A stretch of DNA of 64,000 nt from an uncultured Lachnospiraceae bacterium (GCA_910589195.1 CAJUTC010000014.1:6136-70135), one strand, 5' to 3'; positions 53,544 through 63,163 are shown, numbered from the stretch's first letter. The notes: generated from the sequence alone by a model not told the origin. Program-made: numbers and translations.

Positions 53544-54569
53544 TCACAAAATCAGCATGGCATCCCCAAACGAGAAAAAACGGTAACCTTCATCAATAGC
53601 CGCCTGATAGGCGCTTAATGTACGTTCTCTTCCTGCCAGAGCAGAAACCAGCATAACCAAGGTGGATTCTGGCAAATGGAAATTTGTAATCAAACCGTCT
53701 AGCACCCGAAACCGATAGCCTGGATAAATAAAAATATCTGTCCAGCCGCTTTTTGCTTTAATAATCCCATTTTCATCCGCCGCGGATTCCACAGTGCGGC
53801 AGCTTGTGGTTCCCACACAGATCACCCGTCCACCTGCCGCTTTCGTATGGTTGATTTTCTCCGCCGCCTCCGGATCCACCATAAAAAACTCTGAATGCAT
53901 ATGATGATCCAGCACATTTTCTGCCTTAACCGGGCGGAACGTTCCAAGACCCACATGCAGCGTCACTCGGGCGATGTTTACCCCCATCGCTTCCACCTGG
54001 CTTAACAGTTCCCTGGTAAAGTGCAGTCCTGCCGTAGGCGCTGCCGCCGATCCTTCATGAACTGCGTATACAGTCTGGTAACGGTTTTTATCTTTCAGTT
54101 GATGGGTAATATACGGCGGAAGGGGCATATGCCCCAATTGATCCAAAATCTCTTCAAAAATCCCGCTATAGTGAAACTGAATTAACCGGTTTCCCTCATC
54201 CGCCATATCCAGGATGGTTCCTGTCAAACAACCATCCCCAAAAATAATTTCGGTTCCTGGTCTTGCTTTTTTTCCCGGCTTCACCAAAGTTTCCCAAATG
54301 TCGTGCTCACGCCGTTTCAGCAATAACAGTTCAATCTTTGCCAAGGTATCCTTTTTCACCCCAAACAGCCTGGCAGGAATTACCTTGGTATCATTAATAA
54401 CCAGACAATCCCCAGGGGTTACATATTCTAATATATCCCGGAATGTCCGATGACAGACCGTTCCGGAACCTTTATCCATTACCAGCAGTCTGGATGCGGA
54501 TCGATCCTCTAACGGATCCTGTGCAATCAGCTTTTTCGGCAAGTCAAAATAAAAATCCTTTACATCCAT
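53544..54569 (-). CDS. queA: S-adenosylmethionine:tRNA ribosyltransferase-isomerase
   Basis: QueA makes epoxyqueuosine from preQ1-tRNA. DFYFDLPKKLIAQDPLEDRSASRLLV is the conserved start; AAPTAGLHFT, VTLHVGLGTFRPV and TNFHLPESTLVMLVSALAG are family signatures. From ATG 54569 it has 341 residues; GGAGG lies 8 bases upstream, while the TTG five codons earlier overlaps it. No tgt gene follows in the window. Confidence 0.96.
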   Translation of the reverse strand: MDVKDFYFDLPKKLIAQDPLEDRSASRLLVMDKGSGTVCHRTFRDILEYVTPGDCLVINDTKVIPARLFGVKKDTLAKIELLLLKRREHDIWETLVKPGKKARPGTEIIFGDGCLTGTILDMADEGNRLIQFHYSGIFEEILDQLGHMPLPPYITHQLKDKNRYQTVYAVHEGSAAAPTAGLHFTRELLSQVEAMGVNIARVTLHVGLGTFRPVKAENVLDHHMHSEFFMVDPEAAEKINHTKAAGGRVICVGTTSCRTVESAADENGIIKAKSGWTDIFIYPGYRFRVLDGLITNFHLPESTLVMLVSALAGRERTLSAYQAAIDEGYRFFSFGDAMLIL

Positions 54570-54638
54570 TCCCTCTTCCTCCAATCATTTTTCCGAATCC
54601 ATTTCTTTGGAATAGGCGGCTTTTATTTGCCAGAACAC

Positions 54639-55427
54639 CTATTGCCCGATTTGGATGGTAACTTCATGATCCGTTTCTTTTGGTTTTGTATTGGAAGCGC
54701 CTCCTTGCCTTTCCAGAATGCTATAGCTTTCCGCTAAAATCTCATCACTTTCAAGAGCCTGGCGCAGCTTCGCGTAAATCTGTGTCTTTAATAGAACAAT
54801 CTCATCTGCTTTCTCTGCCTCTCTTATGTATGCCAATTCTGTTTCATTCAGGCTGCTAGATTCCGTCAGATAATAATTCCCATCTTCCCCCATTTTTATG
54901 TAATTCCATAAAATTCCCGGCGCCAAAGTCAGAGAATCCTTAAATTTCAGGTCATAACTCACATATGCCAGATAGGTTCCTTCTGTTATTCCTTCCTTTA
55001 CATAACAAGTGATATTCCGATAGCCCTCTGTATACCTGGCGTCGTATTGAAGCTGCCTCCTTAAATCATCAATCCCAGTCAAATCGGTCCATCCAAACGC
55101 CTGGTAGATCCATTCCGCGTCCGCGTTTTGCTTGGCAGTGAAATACCCTTCCAATAATGCCTGGACTTCCGGCACCTGCCCAGTAGAAAATTCGCTGGCT
55201 GGCATTTCTTCCTCAGAGGTCTGCTCTTGGGCATCACTTTCTGCTTCTGTCTGCATGCTCTCTTCCGTCCCGGCTTCTTCTTTGGGATGATTCCTTCTAT
55301 CTACAATCAGAATTACAAAAACCAGAATAATAACCAAAAGCGGCAAGATTAAAAATTTTCCAAATTTCTTAACATCTTCCTCTGACCAGGAGCGGTATCC
55401 ATATTTATTATCACTAGGCCTTCTCAT
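54639..55427 (-). CDS. uncharacterised single-pass membrane protein
   Basis: The 262-residue protein has a basic, cytoplasmic N-terminus, one transmembrane segment (FLILPLLVIILVFVILIV, residues 26-43), an acidic Glu/Thr linker (50-80), and an extracellular domain of alpha/beta character (VQALLEGYFTAKQNAD, YVSYDLKFKDSLTLAPG) that recalls NTF2-like folds. No named family is recognised. It lies 69 bases upstream of queA, same direction. Confidence 0.7.
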   Translation of the reverse strand: MRRPSDNKYGYRSWSEEDVKKFGKFLILPLLVIILVFVILIVDRRNHPKEEAGTEESMQTEAESDAQEQTSEEEMPASEFSTGQVPEVQALLEGYFTAKQNADAEWIYQAFGWTDLTGIDDLRRQLQYDARYTEGYRNITCYVKEGITEGTYLAYVSYDLKFKDSLTLAPGILWNYIKMGEDGNYYLTESSSLNETELAYIREAEKADEIVLLKTQIYAKLRQALESDEILAESYSILERQGGASNTKPKETDHEVTIQIGQ

Positions 55428-55771
55428 TTATAATCCTCCACATTACTTTTTTATAATCCTTAACATTATTTTCGTCAATCATGTAAATCATTGAGCCCAG
55501 GGATGCCTATGTTTTGATTGTTTCTTCTTTTCCCCCGCGACCGTGAAACGTAATTATTTTAGCAAAAACCTATAGAAAAATCAATCCATTCATCTTTTTC
55601 ATACTAATTCCTTCCATGACGGCCAAATTGCTCCAATTTCCTTTCCACGTTTCATTTCACTTAGGCAGAACATTCTGCAATCATCTGTTTCAATTCACTT
55701 CTTCGGAAGTAGGTGGCATTTCCTTTGGCAATTGTACTTGGAAAGTTTTTCGGAAAGTTTTGAAATAGTAC
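55428..55771. other. intergenic region, nothing supportable
   Basis: AT-rich region between the membrane-protein gene and the tRNA promoter. No coding frame or strong hairpin was found. Confidence 0.5.
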
Positions 55772-55799
55772 TTGCATTTTTTCTTTTTTCAGGTATAAT
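55772..55799 (+). promoter_or_regulatory. promoter of tRNA-Arg
   Basis: TTGCAT (55772-55777), 16 bases, TATAAT (55794-55799), 9 bases before the tRNA. Confidence 0.7.
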
Positions 55800-55808
55800 A
55801 AAAGAGAT

Positions 55809-55880
55809 GCGTCTGTAGCTCAGTGGATAGAGCAGTGGCCTCCGGAGCCGCGTGCGTAGGTTCGATTCCTATCAGACGCA
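55809..55880 (+). tRNA. tRNA-Arg (CCG)
   Basis: GCGTCTG pairs with CAGACGC (55873-55879). The D-arm is GCTC/GAGC, the anticodon arm GTGGC-CTCCGGA-GCCGC gives anticodon CCG, and the T-loop is TTCGATT. Total 72 bases; CCA not encoded. Confidence 0.95.
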
Positions 55881-55987
55881 TTTTTGTTGTGTAAAAAGCA
55901 CGTTAACCCTTTTTGATACGTCGTTTTTTGCATATTTAGGAAGGCAAATTATTTTATGGAAAATAAAATGAAAGGGGAACGGCACCT

Positions 55988-56224
55988 ATGGCTATCAATC
56001 CATTTCAGCTTTTACAGTTCCAGCAAATGTTAGAAACGTTCCGGCACAACCATCCAAAACTTCCCTTATTTTTCCATGCGGTATCCCAAGATGCCCTGAT
56101 AGAGGGAACCATTATCGAAATTACCGCAAAAACACCAGGCGGGAAAGAATATTGTACGAATGTAAAATTAAATGCTTCTGACATCCAAACCCTAGAAGCA
56201 ATAAAACGTATGAAAGAACAGTAA
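55988..56224 (+). CDS. small conserved-looking hypothetical protein
   Basis: A 78-residue soluble protein, MAINPFQLLQFQQML at the start, then FFHAVSQDALIEGTIIEIT, which looks like a small beta-barrel segment, and a helical C-terminus. AAAGGGGAA precedes the ATG and a perfect terminator overlaps its stop, both supporting a real gene. Family not recognised. It lies downstream of tRNA-Arg. Confidence 0.75.
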   Translation: MAINPFQLLQFQQMLETFRHNHPKLPLFFHAVSQDALIEGTIIEITAKTPGGKEYCTNVKLNASDIQTLEAIKRMKEQ

Positions 56225-56236
56225 AAACTGTTCTTT
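56213..56236 (+). terminator. terminator overlapping the stop codon
   Basis: AAAGAACAG (56213-56221) pairs perfectly with CTGTTCTTT (56228-56236); the TAA stop is in the loop. A T-run (about 15 Ts with one G) follows. Confidence 0.9.
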
Positions 56237-56459
56237 TTTGTTTTTTTTGCAGAAAAACTTGCTAATTTCCATACATTATTGTATAATTTTTCCATCATTT
56301 TCTAACTGGTGTATTCTCGCCATATAAGTCCCATATTCGGACTGCCAAATCTTTAAACAGGCAAAATCCCATATCAGTGATATTCGTTTCTTAAAATACG
56401 GCTGCCTGAAACATCGCTTTTTCGGCTGCCAGCAAATCTACACATTCGGAGGTTATGTT

Positions 56460-57443
56460 ATGCGTTATGAATTTTTTCTGCAATTAGTAAAAGAAGACTT
56501 AGAAAAAAGGCTTGGAGATGATTACATCATTACCTTACAGACGATCCCTAAAAATAACGGCGTTATCCGTGACGGCCTTTCCATATCGAAAACCGGGGAA
56601 TCTGTATCTCCCACCATTTATTTAAATGATTGGTATCAAAAACTGCTAGAGGGGGAGCCTTTGCCCCAAATCTGCCATCAGATCCATCAGCTTTATCTGA
56701 CCGATCCCAACCTGCCTTATTTAGACTCCCAGGTTTTGTCTTCTTATGAATCTGTGAAAGAGCATATTGCCTATAAGCTGATTAATACTCAGGCCAATGG
56801 TTCCCTTTTAAAAAAACTTCCCCATATCCCATTCCACGATATGTCTTTAATCTGTTACCTGTTAATGAAACAGCATGAAAACAGTTATATAACGGCCTTT
56901 ATCTATAAGGAGCATTTAAAAGCCTGGAAGATCCGTGAGAAGGAATTATTCCTTGCCGCAATTCAAAACACGCCCCGGCTGCTTCCACCAGTAATTCAGC
57001 CCATGAATGACGTGCTGAAGCAACTGTCCATAGAAATGCTTGGCGACAGCTATCAGGACACGCCTTTTGATATTCTTTTGGAAGCAGCCACTGAATATCG
57101 GATCCAGGAAAATACTTTATTTCCTACGCTATACGTTCTGACAAATCCGGTCAGAATAAACGGCGCTGCCTGTATGGCTTATCCCCATGTGGTCAAAGAT
57201 TTTGCTGAAAGCAGGAATCAGGATATTATTATCCTGCCCTCCAGTATCCATGAAGTCCTTTTAGTGGAAGACGACGGCCACTATGATTATGAAGACATGA
57301 GCCGCCTGGTAGGGGAAATAAACCGTTCTGAAGTTCCCCCTGAAGACCGCCTTTCCAACCAGGTTTACCGCTATAGTCGGGAAAGCGGCCAAATTACGGT
57401 TGTTTCCCACGGTACTTCCCTAGCCGGAATAACGAATCAATGA
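56460..57443 (+). CDS. DUF5688-family protein
   Basis: A 327-residue cytoplasmic protein of the DUF5688 type found widely in Lachnospiraceae: VREDLEKRLG-like start (LVKEDLEKRLGDDY), KNNGVIRDGLSI, PTIYLNDWYQ, and a C-terminal part with GAACMAYPHVV and DIIILPSSIHEVLLV. Function unknown. CGGAGG precedes the ATG. Its last 50 bases overlap the converging ThrE-like gene. Confidence 0.8.
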   Translation: MRYEFFLQLVKEDLEKRLGDDYIITLQTIPKNNGVIRDGLSISKTGESVSPTIYLNDWYQKLLEGEPLPQICHQIHQLYLTDPNLPYLDSQVLSSYESVKEHIAYKLINTQANGSLLKKLPHIPFHDMSLICYLLMKQHENSYITAFIYKEHLKAWKIREKELFLAAIQNTPRLLPPVIQPMNDVLKQLSIEMLGDSYQDTPFDILLEAATEYRIQENTLFPTLYVLTNPVRINGAACMAYPHVVKDFAESRNQDIIILPSSIHEVLLVEDDGHYDYEDMSRLVGEINRSEVPPEDRLSNQVYRYSRESGQITVVSHGTSLAGITNQ

Positions 57444-57837
57444 AAAATACTGCCATGGCAATCGCTCCCGCTATTTGCAAAGTTTCAACCAGATACCGGG
57501 TAGATAAAATCCGGATATCCCGGATCATATAGTAAACACTTCGGTATATGGAGGCTCCTGGGACAGAAGGCAGAATTCCTGCTACCAGAAATACCGTTAC
57601 TGGAGCCTTCATCTTCCTGGCAAATACATGGCTCATACCAGCTACCATAAGGCTGGAAAGGAACGCGGCCATTGGAGCGGCATTGGAAAAAATCTCCACA
57701 ATCTGGTATACCATCCAGCCAAGCCCTCCTACCGCTCCTGCATAGATCAGATACTTTTTTGGCAGCTCCAGCACTGTCCCAAAGCTGATAACTGCCAGGA
57801 AAGCTCCTATGGATCGGAGAATAATTTCTGCTACCAC
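57394..57837 (-). CDS. threonine/serine exporter, ThrE-C half
   Basis: A 147-residue four-segment membrane protein of the ThrE_2 family (GAFLAVISFGTVLELPKKYLIYAGAVGGLGWMV; FLVAGILPSVPGASIYRSVYYM). Together with the upstream ThrE-N-like gene (overlapping by 7 bases) it forms a split exporter for threonine or serine. Given the serine dehydratase elsewhere in the window, amino acid overflow control is plausible. Confidence 0.88.
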   Translation of the reverse strand: MVAEIILRSIGAFLAVISFGTVLELPKKYLIYAGAVGGLGWMVYQIVEIFSNAAPMAAFLSSLMVAGMSHVFARKMKAPVTVFLVAGILPSVPGASIYRSVYYMIRDIRILSTRYLVETLQIAGAIAMAVFFIDSLFRLGKYRGKQP

Positions 57838-58625
57838 CGATATTCACCTCCCATAAAAAACTGGAATACCCCCATGCTGGCACCCACTCCTGCCGCTACG
57901 GCAAGGGCTGTCGTAATCGCTTCTAGCATTCTGGCAACTCCAGCGCTGTAATCCCCATTTAAGGTGTCCCGGATTGCGGTGGTAAATACCACGCCTGGAA
58001 CCAGAGGCATAATGGCACTGACAATTACCGTATCCCGGTGAATATTTGGCAGTACAAAATCTTTCAAGCATAAAACCGCTATACCGATAAAAAATGCCGC
58101 TATGGTTTCTGTACAAAAGTCGTTAAAATGAATTCGTTTTGACAAGACCATAACAGCCGCCAGCCCGATTCCCACCAGCGCGGCGGCAAAGCAATCCCAT
58201 AAACTTCCCGCAAACAGCATGGCAAAAAAGCCGCATGTCCCCACATATCCCAGATATGCGGTAACAGGACGGTATAGTTTCATCTCCTTAATTTCCAAAA
58301 GCTGGCTGTAGGCTTCTGAAACGCTGAGTTTTCCCATGCACAATTCTCTTGACACATTATTTACCATATAAATTCGGTTTAAATTTGTGGAACGATCGGC
58401 CACCCGGCGAACCATGGTAATCGTTTCCCCCTCCGGGTCATCTAAACTGATATAAATTCCAGTACTCAGTGCTACATTTTCCCCTCGTTTTCCATCAGCC
58501 AGATCTAAAATATGCTGGATCGTCATCTCAATCCGGTTAATCTCCGCACCGCTGACTAACATAATCTCTCCTGCCAGGGCAGCCGTTTCAATCAATAATT
58601 TCTCGTTAATCCTATCATTTTTCAT
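57831..58625 (-). CDS. threonine/serine exporter, ThrE-N half
   Basis: A 264-residue protein with a cytoplasmic N-terminal part (LAGEIMLVSGAEINRIEMTIQHI) and about five transmembrane segments with IMPLVPGVVFTTAIRDTLNGDY, the ThrE signature. It begins 24 bases after feoB in the same direction, so it may be co-transcribed with the iron genes. Confidence 0.9.
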   Translation of the reverse strand: MKNDRINEKLLIETAALAGEIMLVSGAEINRIEMTIQHILDLADGKRGENVALSTGIYISLDDPEGETITMVRRVADRSTNLNRIYMVNNVSRELCMGKLSVSEAYSQLLEIKEMKLYRPVTAYLGYVGTCGFFAMLFAGSLWDCFAAALVGIGLAAVMVLSKRIHFNDFCTETIAAFFIGIAVLCLKDFVLPNIHRDTVIVSAIMPLVPGVVFTTAIRDTLNGDYSAGVARMLEAITTALAVAAGVGASMGVFQFFMGGEYRW

Positions 58626-58649
58626 CTTATGATACCTATTTGCCGAACA

Positions 58650-60644
58650 CTAAAACAAGCTTCCTATCTGGAAAACCAACACAGACCCGATCCAGGCGAT
58701 TACCAACTGAAATACCACCATTCCAAAGGTCCAGCGGTTAGAACCGGTTTCCCGCCTTATGGTTCCGATGGCAGCGACGCAAGGGGTATACATCAGGCAG
58801 AAAATCATTAACGCGTAGGCGTTTACCTTGCCAAACCCGCCTGCCGCTAAGCCCTGCATCAGCATTCCCATCCCTTGCTCCGAATTAATATTCCCAATCC
58901 CATACAGTACTGAAAAACTGGAAACCACAACCTCTTTGGCAGATAAACCAGAAATCAATGCCACCGCAATCTGCCATTGCCCCAGGCCTGCGGGAGCCAG
59001 CACCGGAGCCATAAGACGTCCAAACATAGCCGCGAAACTTTCTGACACATCCTGGATTAACCCGGACGGTCCTATATTCAGTACAAACCACAAAATAATC
59101 GACGCAATAAAGATCGTCGTTCCGGCTTTTGTCAAATAATCTTTTACCTTGTCCCATACATAAATGGCAACTGTCCGGGCATTTGGCGTTTTATACTCCG
59201 GAAGCTCGATCAAAAGCCCATTGTCTTCCCCCGATTTAAAAATTTTATGTACTGCGAACGCAATTGCGATTGCAGTAACTAAGCCGATTACATAGAGGGA
59301 ATATGCTACAAAAAGAGCCTGGCGCCCAAAAAACATATCAGCGAATAACACATAGATGGGAAGTCTGGCTGAGCAGGACATAAATGGCGTAATCAGAATC
59401 GTCTTCCTCCGATCTCTGGGACTTTCAAGCGCACGTGTCGCCATTACCGCCGGAACGGTGCAGCCGAACCCTAACAGCATTGGCAAAAAAGCACGGCCAG
59501 ATAAGCCTACCATGCCCATGGTTTCATTCATCACATATGCCACACGTGACATATATCCGCTGTCCTCCAAAAATGCCAGCGCCAAGAACAAAATAAAAAT
59601 ATTAGGTAAAAATGTAAGAATTCCCCCTACGCCCGCAATAATTCCATCTACAATCAGGGAAGTCATCCAAGCGGAAGTGTTAAGCTTTCCCAAAAGCTGT
59701 AACATAAAAAGAGAAAACCAATCCAGACCTTCTTCAAAATACCCTTTCAAAAAGTCGCCCACCATAAAGGTAAGGAAAAATACAAGTGCCATAATTCCCA
59801 AAAAAATCGGGATTCCCCAAACCGGATGGCATAAATATTCATCCACTTTATCGGTCCAGGCCGATTTAACATCTTTATGAAACAGGCACTCTTCTACAAT
59901 TTCCTCAATATAATCATACTTTTCGTTTATAATCTGTTTGCTGTAATTCTTATCAATAATATTATTTACATTAACCGGATGATCCTCTGCCACTACCTCG
60001 TCATATTCCATAAGCTTAATCGCATGCCAGCGCAGGTTATCCATTTCACCGTAGTGAGCCCGGAGAACCGTTTCCACTTTTGCGATTTTGTCTTCCAGCA
60101 TAGAGCTGTAACGCATTACAATTCCATGAGGTTCTTCTTCATAGTGATGGACAACTGCATGCATCAGGACATCCAGACCTGTGCGCTTTCTGGCAGAAAC
60201 CGGAACTACCGGAATTTTTCCCAACATCTCCGGCAAACGGTGGAGATCAATTTCCATGCCCCGCTCCTCAATAATATCCATCATATTTAATGCCAAAATT
60301 ACAGGACGTTTCAGTTCCAAAAGCTGAAGAGTCAGATACAAATTCCGCTCCAGCGAAGAGGCATCTACCACATTAATAATCACATCTACTTCTCGGTCTT
60401 CAATGCATTTCCTGGTCACTTTTTCTTCCATAGTATAGGAACTCAAGCTGTAAATTCCTGGAAGATCAATCACCTTAATGGGCCTTCCTTTATAGCTGGT
60501 TGCCCCTTCCACCCGCTCTACCGTTACACCAGGCCAGTTTGCCACTTTTAGTTTTGCCCCGGTAAACGCGTTAAACAGGGTGGTTTTCCCACAATTTGGA
60601 TTTCCTACAAACCCAACCCGGATTGGATGCTCTTTTTCATTCAT
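58650..60644 (-). CDS. feoB: ferrous iron transporter B
   Basis: A 664-residue Fe2+ importer. The N-terminal G domain has GNPNCGKTTLFNAFTG (G1), DLPGIYSLSSYT (G3) and LNMMD (G4); a helical GDI-like region follows; then the membrane core with two Gate domains (GFGCTVPAVMATRAL, SGLSAKEVVVSSF). Its ATG overlaps the feoA stop by 8 bases. Control is probably through a Fur-like box at 61127-61141. Confidence 0.97.
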   Translation of the reverse strand: MNEKEHPIRVGFVGNPNCGKTTLFNAFTGAKLKVANWPGVTVERVEGATSYKGRPIKVIDLPGIYSLSSYTMEEKVTRKCIEDREVDVIINVVDASSLERNLYLTLQLLELKRPVILALNMMDIIEERGMEIDLHRLPEMLGKIPVVPVSARKRTGLDVLMHAVVHHYEEEPHGIVMRYSSMLEDKIAKVETVLRAHYGEMDNLRWHAIKLMEYDEVVAEDHPVNVNNIIDKNYSKQIINEKYDYIEEIVEECLFHKDVKSAWTDKVDEYLCHPVWGIPIFLGIMALVFFLTFMVGDFLKGYFEEGLDWFSLFMLQLLGKLNTSAWMTSLIVDGIIAGVGGILTFLPNIFILFLALAFLEDSGYMSRVAYVMNETMGMVGLSGRAFLPMLLGFGCTVPAVMATRALESPRDRRKTILITPFMSCSARLPIYVLFADMFFGRQALFVAYSLYVIGLVTAIAIAFAVHKIFKSGEDNGLLIELPEYKTPNARTVAIYVWDKVKDYLTKAGTTIFIASIILWFVLNIGPSGLIQDVSESFAAMFGRLMAPVLAPAGLGQWQIAVALISGLSAKEVVVSSFSVLYGIGNINSEQGMGMLMQGLAAGGFGKVNAYALMIFCLMYTPCVAAIGTIRRETGSNRWTFGMVVFQLVIAWIGSVLVFQIGSLF

Positions 60645-60867
60645 GGCACTTCCCCCCTACTTCAATGCCTTCTGCGATTTTTTTCCCCAGAGCCAGCCGG
60701 GTTCCCCGTATTTTGATAATAACAGAACCGCTTCCCTTTTTATTCAAAACCGTAACCGGTGTTTTTTCATTTACCCCAAGGGCTTCCAGCCTTCGGCCAA
60801 TCGCTTCCTCAACTAATACGCTTTTTACAAAATAGGTGCTGCCCTTTTCACATTCATTTAACTTCAT
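60637..60867 (-). CDS. feoA: ferrous iron transport protein A
   Basis: A 76-residue SH3-like cytoplasmic protein, with RRLEALGVNEKTPVTVLNKKGSGSVIIKIRGTRLALGKKIA matching FeoA, the FeoB partner. GGAG precedes the ATG. The transcript leader is about 240 bases. Confidence 0.94.
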   Translation of the reverse strand: MKLNECEKGSTYFVKSVLVEEAIGRRLEALGVNEKTPVTVLNKKGSGSVIIKIRGTRLALGKKIAEGIEVGGKCHE

Positions 60868-61113
60868 TCTTTACTCCATTTTCCGGGCCAGTTACCTGCC
60901 TGTGTACGGTCTGATTAATATCTGCCTGGCAAAGCTTTGCAAGATATCATTCATTAGCAAGACAAATTTTCCATGGCCTCGCAGTGGCTATCGTCAGAAC
61001 GTCTAACGCAGCCTAAGCAGGAATCGGCAAGGAGGTTTGGCTAACTGCCAACAAACCGTATACAAAACCCTTTGTTTTGGCCTTTCGGCTCTCTTTCATT
61101 TCCTCAAGGATCC

Positions 61114-61142
61114 ATTGTAAACGGATTAAGAATGATTGTCAA
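61114..61142 (-). promoter_or_regulatory. promoter of feoAB
   Basis: On the reverse strand TTGACA (61142-61137), 17 bases, TACAAT (61119-61114). Confidence 0.8.
61127..61141. promoter_or_regulatory. Fur-like box in the feo promoter
   Basis: Reverse-strand TGACAATCATTCTTA matches the 7-1-7 Fur consensus TGATAATnATTATCA at 11 of 14 positions by hand count, covering the spacer and -35. Confidence 0.55.
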
Positions 61143-61156
61143 CAAGGAGCATTTTG

Positions 61157-63109
61157 TCATTCCAAGTCCAAAAGCATTTTTTTTATTTCCACCATTTTAT
61201 CACGCAGCTTTGCCGCTTCTTCAAAATTCAGTTCTGCCGCTGCCTGCCGCATCTTCTTTGTCAATTCTTTTACAAGCTGCTCTAACTCCTGACGATCCAT
61301 GGATTCCGGATCCTTTCCAAACTCCTGATCTTTTGGATCTGCCGCTTTTGAAATCGCAATCAGATCCCGGATCGCTTTTTTAATGGTAGTTGGGGTAATG
61401 CCATGTTCCTCATTATACCTTTGCTGGATGGAACGCCGGCGATTTGTTTCTTCGATCGCATGCTGCATGGAATCGGTTACTGTATCTGCATACATAATCA
61501 CATGGCCCTCGGAATTTCTCGCAGCCCGTCCTATGGTCTGGATCAATGAAGTTTCTGACCGCAAGAATCCTTCCTTATCCGCATCCAAAATGGCTACTAA
61601 CGTAATTTCTGGTATATCCAGACCCTCACGCAAAAGGTTAATTCCAACCAGCACATCAAATACATCCATACGCATGTCCCGGATAATCTCCGCCCGTTCT
61701 AGGGTATCGATATCCGAATGAAGGTATTTGACCCGAATCCCTACCTCCCGCATATAATCCGTTAAATCTTCTGCCATCCGCTTTGTCAAAGTGGTAATCA
61801 ATACCTTGTGATGGTTTTCCACCTCCTGGTTCACTTCAGAAACCAGATCATCAATCTGGCCTTCTACCGGGCGCACTGAAATTTCCGGATCCAAAAGGCC
61901 GGTAGGCCGGATAATCTGCTCGGTCCGCAAAAGCTCATGCTGCTCCTCATAAACAGAAGGGGTGGCCGATACAAACAGCATCTGATCGATCTTGCTTTCA
62001 AATTCCTGAAAATTCAAAGGACGGTTATCTAACGCAGAGGGCAGGCGGAACCCATAATTTACCAAAGTAGTTTTTCTGGATCGGTCACCGGCAAACATTC
62101 CCCGAACCTGCGGCAAAGTAATATGGGATTCGTCAATAATAATTAAAAAATCATCGGGAAAATAATCAATTAATGTGCATGGAGGCTCTCCCGGCCGGGA
62201 ACCTACCAAGTGCCTGGAATAGTTCTCAATACCAGAGCAAAATCCCGTTTCCCGCATCATCTCCACATCAAAGTTTGTCCGCTCCGCAATCCGCTGGGCT
62301 TCTAAAAGCTTGTCTTCGCTTTTAAAAAAAGCCACCTGCTCCTTCATCTCTGCCAGAATGTTCTGAGTTGCTTCTATCATTTTCTCTTTGGGAACCACAT
62401 AATGGGATGCAGGAAATATGGCCACATGCCCAAGTTGAGCCTTAATATCGCCCGTTACCGTATCGATCTCGGTAATACGGTCTACCTCATCGCCAAAAAA
62501 TTCAATCCGGTACGCCTCGCTACCCGAATAGGCCGGAAAAATCTCCAGAATATCCCCCCGCACCCGGAAGGTTCCCCGGTGAAAGTCCATATCATTCCTG
62601 TTATATTGGATATCAACCAACTTCCCAATTACCTCATCTCTGTCTTTTATCATACCTGGGCGTAGGGAAATTACCATCTCTTTATAATCAATGGGGCTTC
62701 CCAGGCCATAAATGCAGGATACAGAGGCCACAATAATCACGTCATTCCTCTCGGAAAGAGCCGCTGTGGCAGAATGACGCAGCTTGTCAATTTCATCGTT
62801 AATGGCAGAATCCTTTTCAATATACGTGTCAGTGGACGGAACGTAAGCTTCCGGCTGGTAATAGTCATAGTAGGACACAAAATACTCCACCGCGTTCTCA
62901 GGGAAAAATTCTTTAAACTCGCCGTAGAGTTGGGCCGCAAGGGTCTTATTGTGCGCTATTACCAAAGTCGGCTTGTTAAGCTGTGCGATCACATTCGCCA
63001 TGGTAAAGGTCTTCCCGGAACCCGTAACCCCCAGTAAAGCCTGGAATTGGTTGCCTTCCTTATGATGCCCTTCTATATTTTCTTGAAACAATTTGATTGA
63101 AGCTCTCAC
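61157..63109 (-). CDS. uvrB: UvrB excinuclease subunit, apparently 5'-truncated
   Basis: UvrB loads onto damaged DNA in nucleotide excision repair. Walker A GVTGSGKTFTMANVI, beta-hairpin region YYDYYQPEAYVPSTDTYIEKD, DESHITLPQVRGMF, helicase motifs (GINLLREGLDIPE, QTIGRAARN) and the C-terminal UvrC-binding ELNFEEAAKLRDKM are intact. The N-terminus is abnormal: the usual F-P-TGDQP-AI block before the Walker motif is missing, and the frame instead runs into the terminator of the upstream gene, with no ATG or ribosome site. GTG 63109 or TTG 63115 are the only close starts. The protein may be non-functional. Confidence 0.8.
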   Translation of the reverse strand: MRASIKLFQENIEGHHKEGNQFQALLGVTGSGKTFTMANVIAQLNKPTLVIAHNKTLAAQLYGEFKEFFPENAVEYFVSYYDYYQPEAYVPSTDTYIEKDSAINDEIDKLRHSATAALSERNDVIIVASVSCIYGLGSPIDYKEMVISLRPGMIKDRDEVIGKLVDIQYNRNDMDFHRGTFRVRGDILEIFPAYSGSEAYRIEFFGDEVDRITEIDTVTGDIKAQLGHVAIFPASHYVVPKEKMIEATQNILAEMKEQVAFFKSEDKLLEAQRIAERTNFDVEMMRETGFCSGIENYSRHLVGSRPGEPPCTLIDYFPDDFLIIIDESHITLPQVRGMFAGDRSRKTTLVNYGFRLPSALDNRPLNFQEFESKIDQMLFVSATPSVYEEQHELLRTEQIIRPTGLLDPEISVRPVEGQIDDLVSEVNQEVENHHKVLITTLTKRMAEDLTDYMREVGIRVKYLHSDIDTLERAEIIRDMRMDVFDVLVGINLLREGLDIPEITLVAILDADKEGFLRSETSLIQTIGRAARNSEGHVIMYADTVTDSMQHAIEETNRRRSIQQRYNEEHGITPTTIKKAIRDLIAISKAADPKDQEFGKDPESMDRQELEQLVKELTKKMRQAAAELNFEEAAKLRDKMVEIKKMLLDLE

Positions 63110-63141
63110 CGACAAAGAGAAGGTTTCTGCAAAAAGGGCGC

Positions 63142-63163
63142 AAAAAAAGCACCTCAAAGGTGC
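63142..63163 (-). terminator. terminator of the TrmH-like gene, abutting uvrB
   Basis: On the reverse strand GCACCT (63163-63158) pairs with AGGTGC (63154-63149) over TTG, then seven Ts (63148-63142). The outer GGGCG/CGCCC pair extends it. It lies upstream of all plausible uvrB starts. Confidence 0.85.

Noticed and set aside
61013..61099. 28-codon frame at the start of the feo leader (MKESRKAKTKG...)
   Set aside because: Its ATG is only about 8 bases from the predicted transcription start, leaving no room for a ribosome site.
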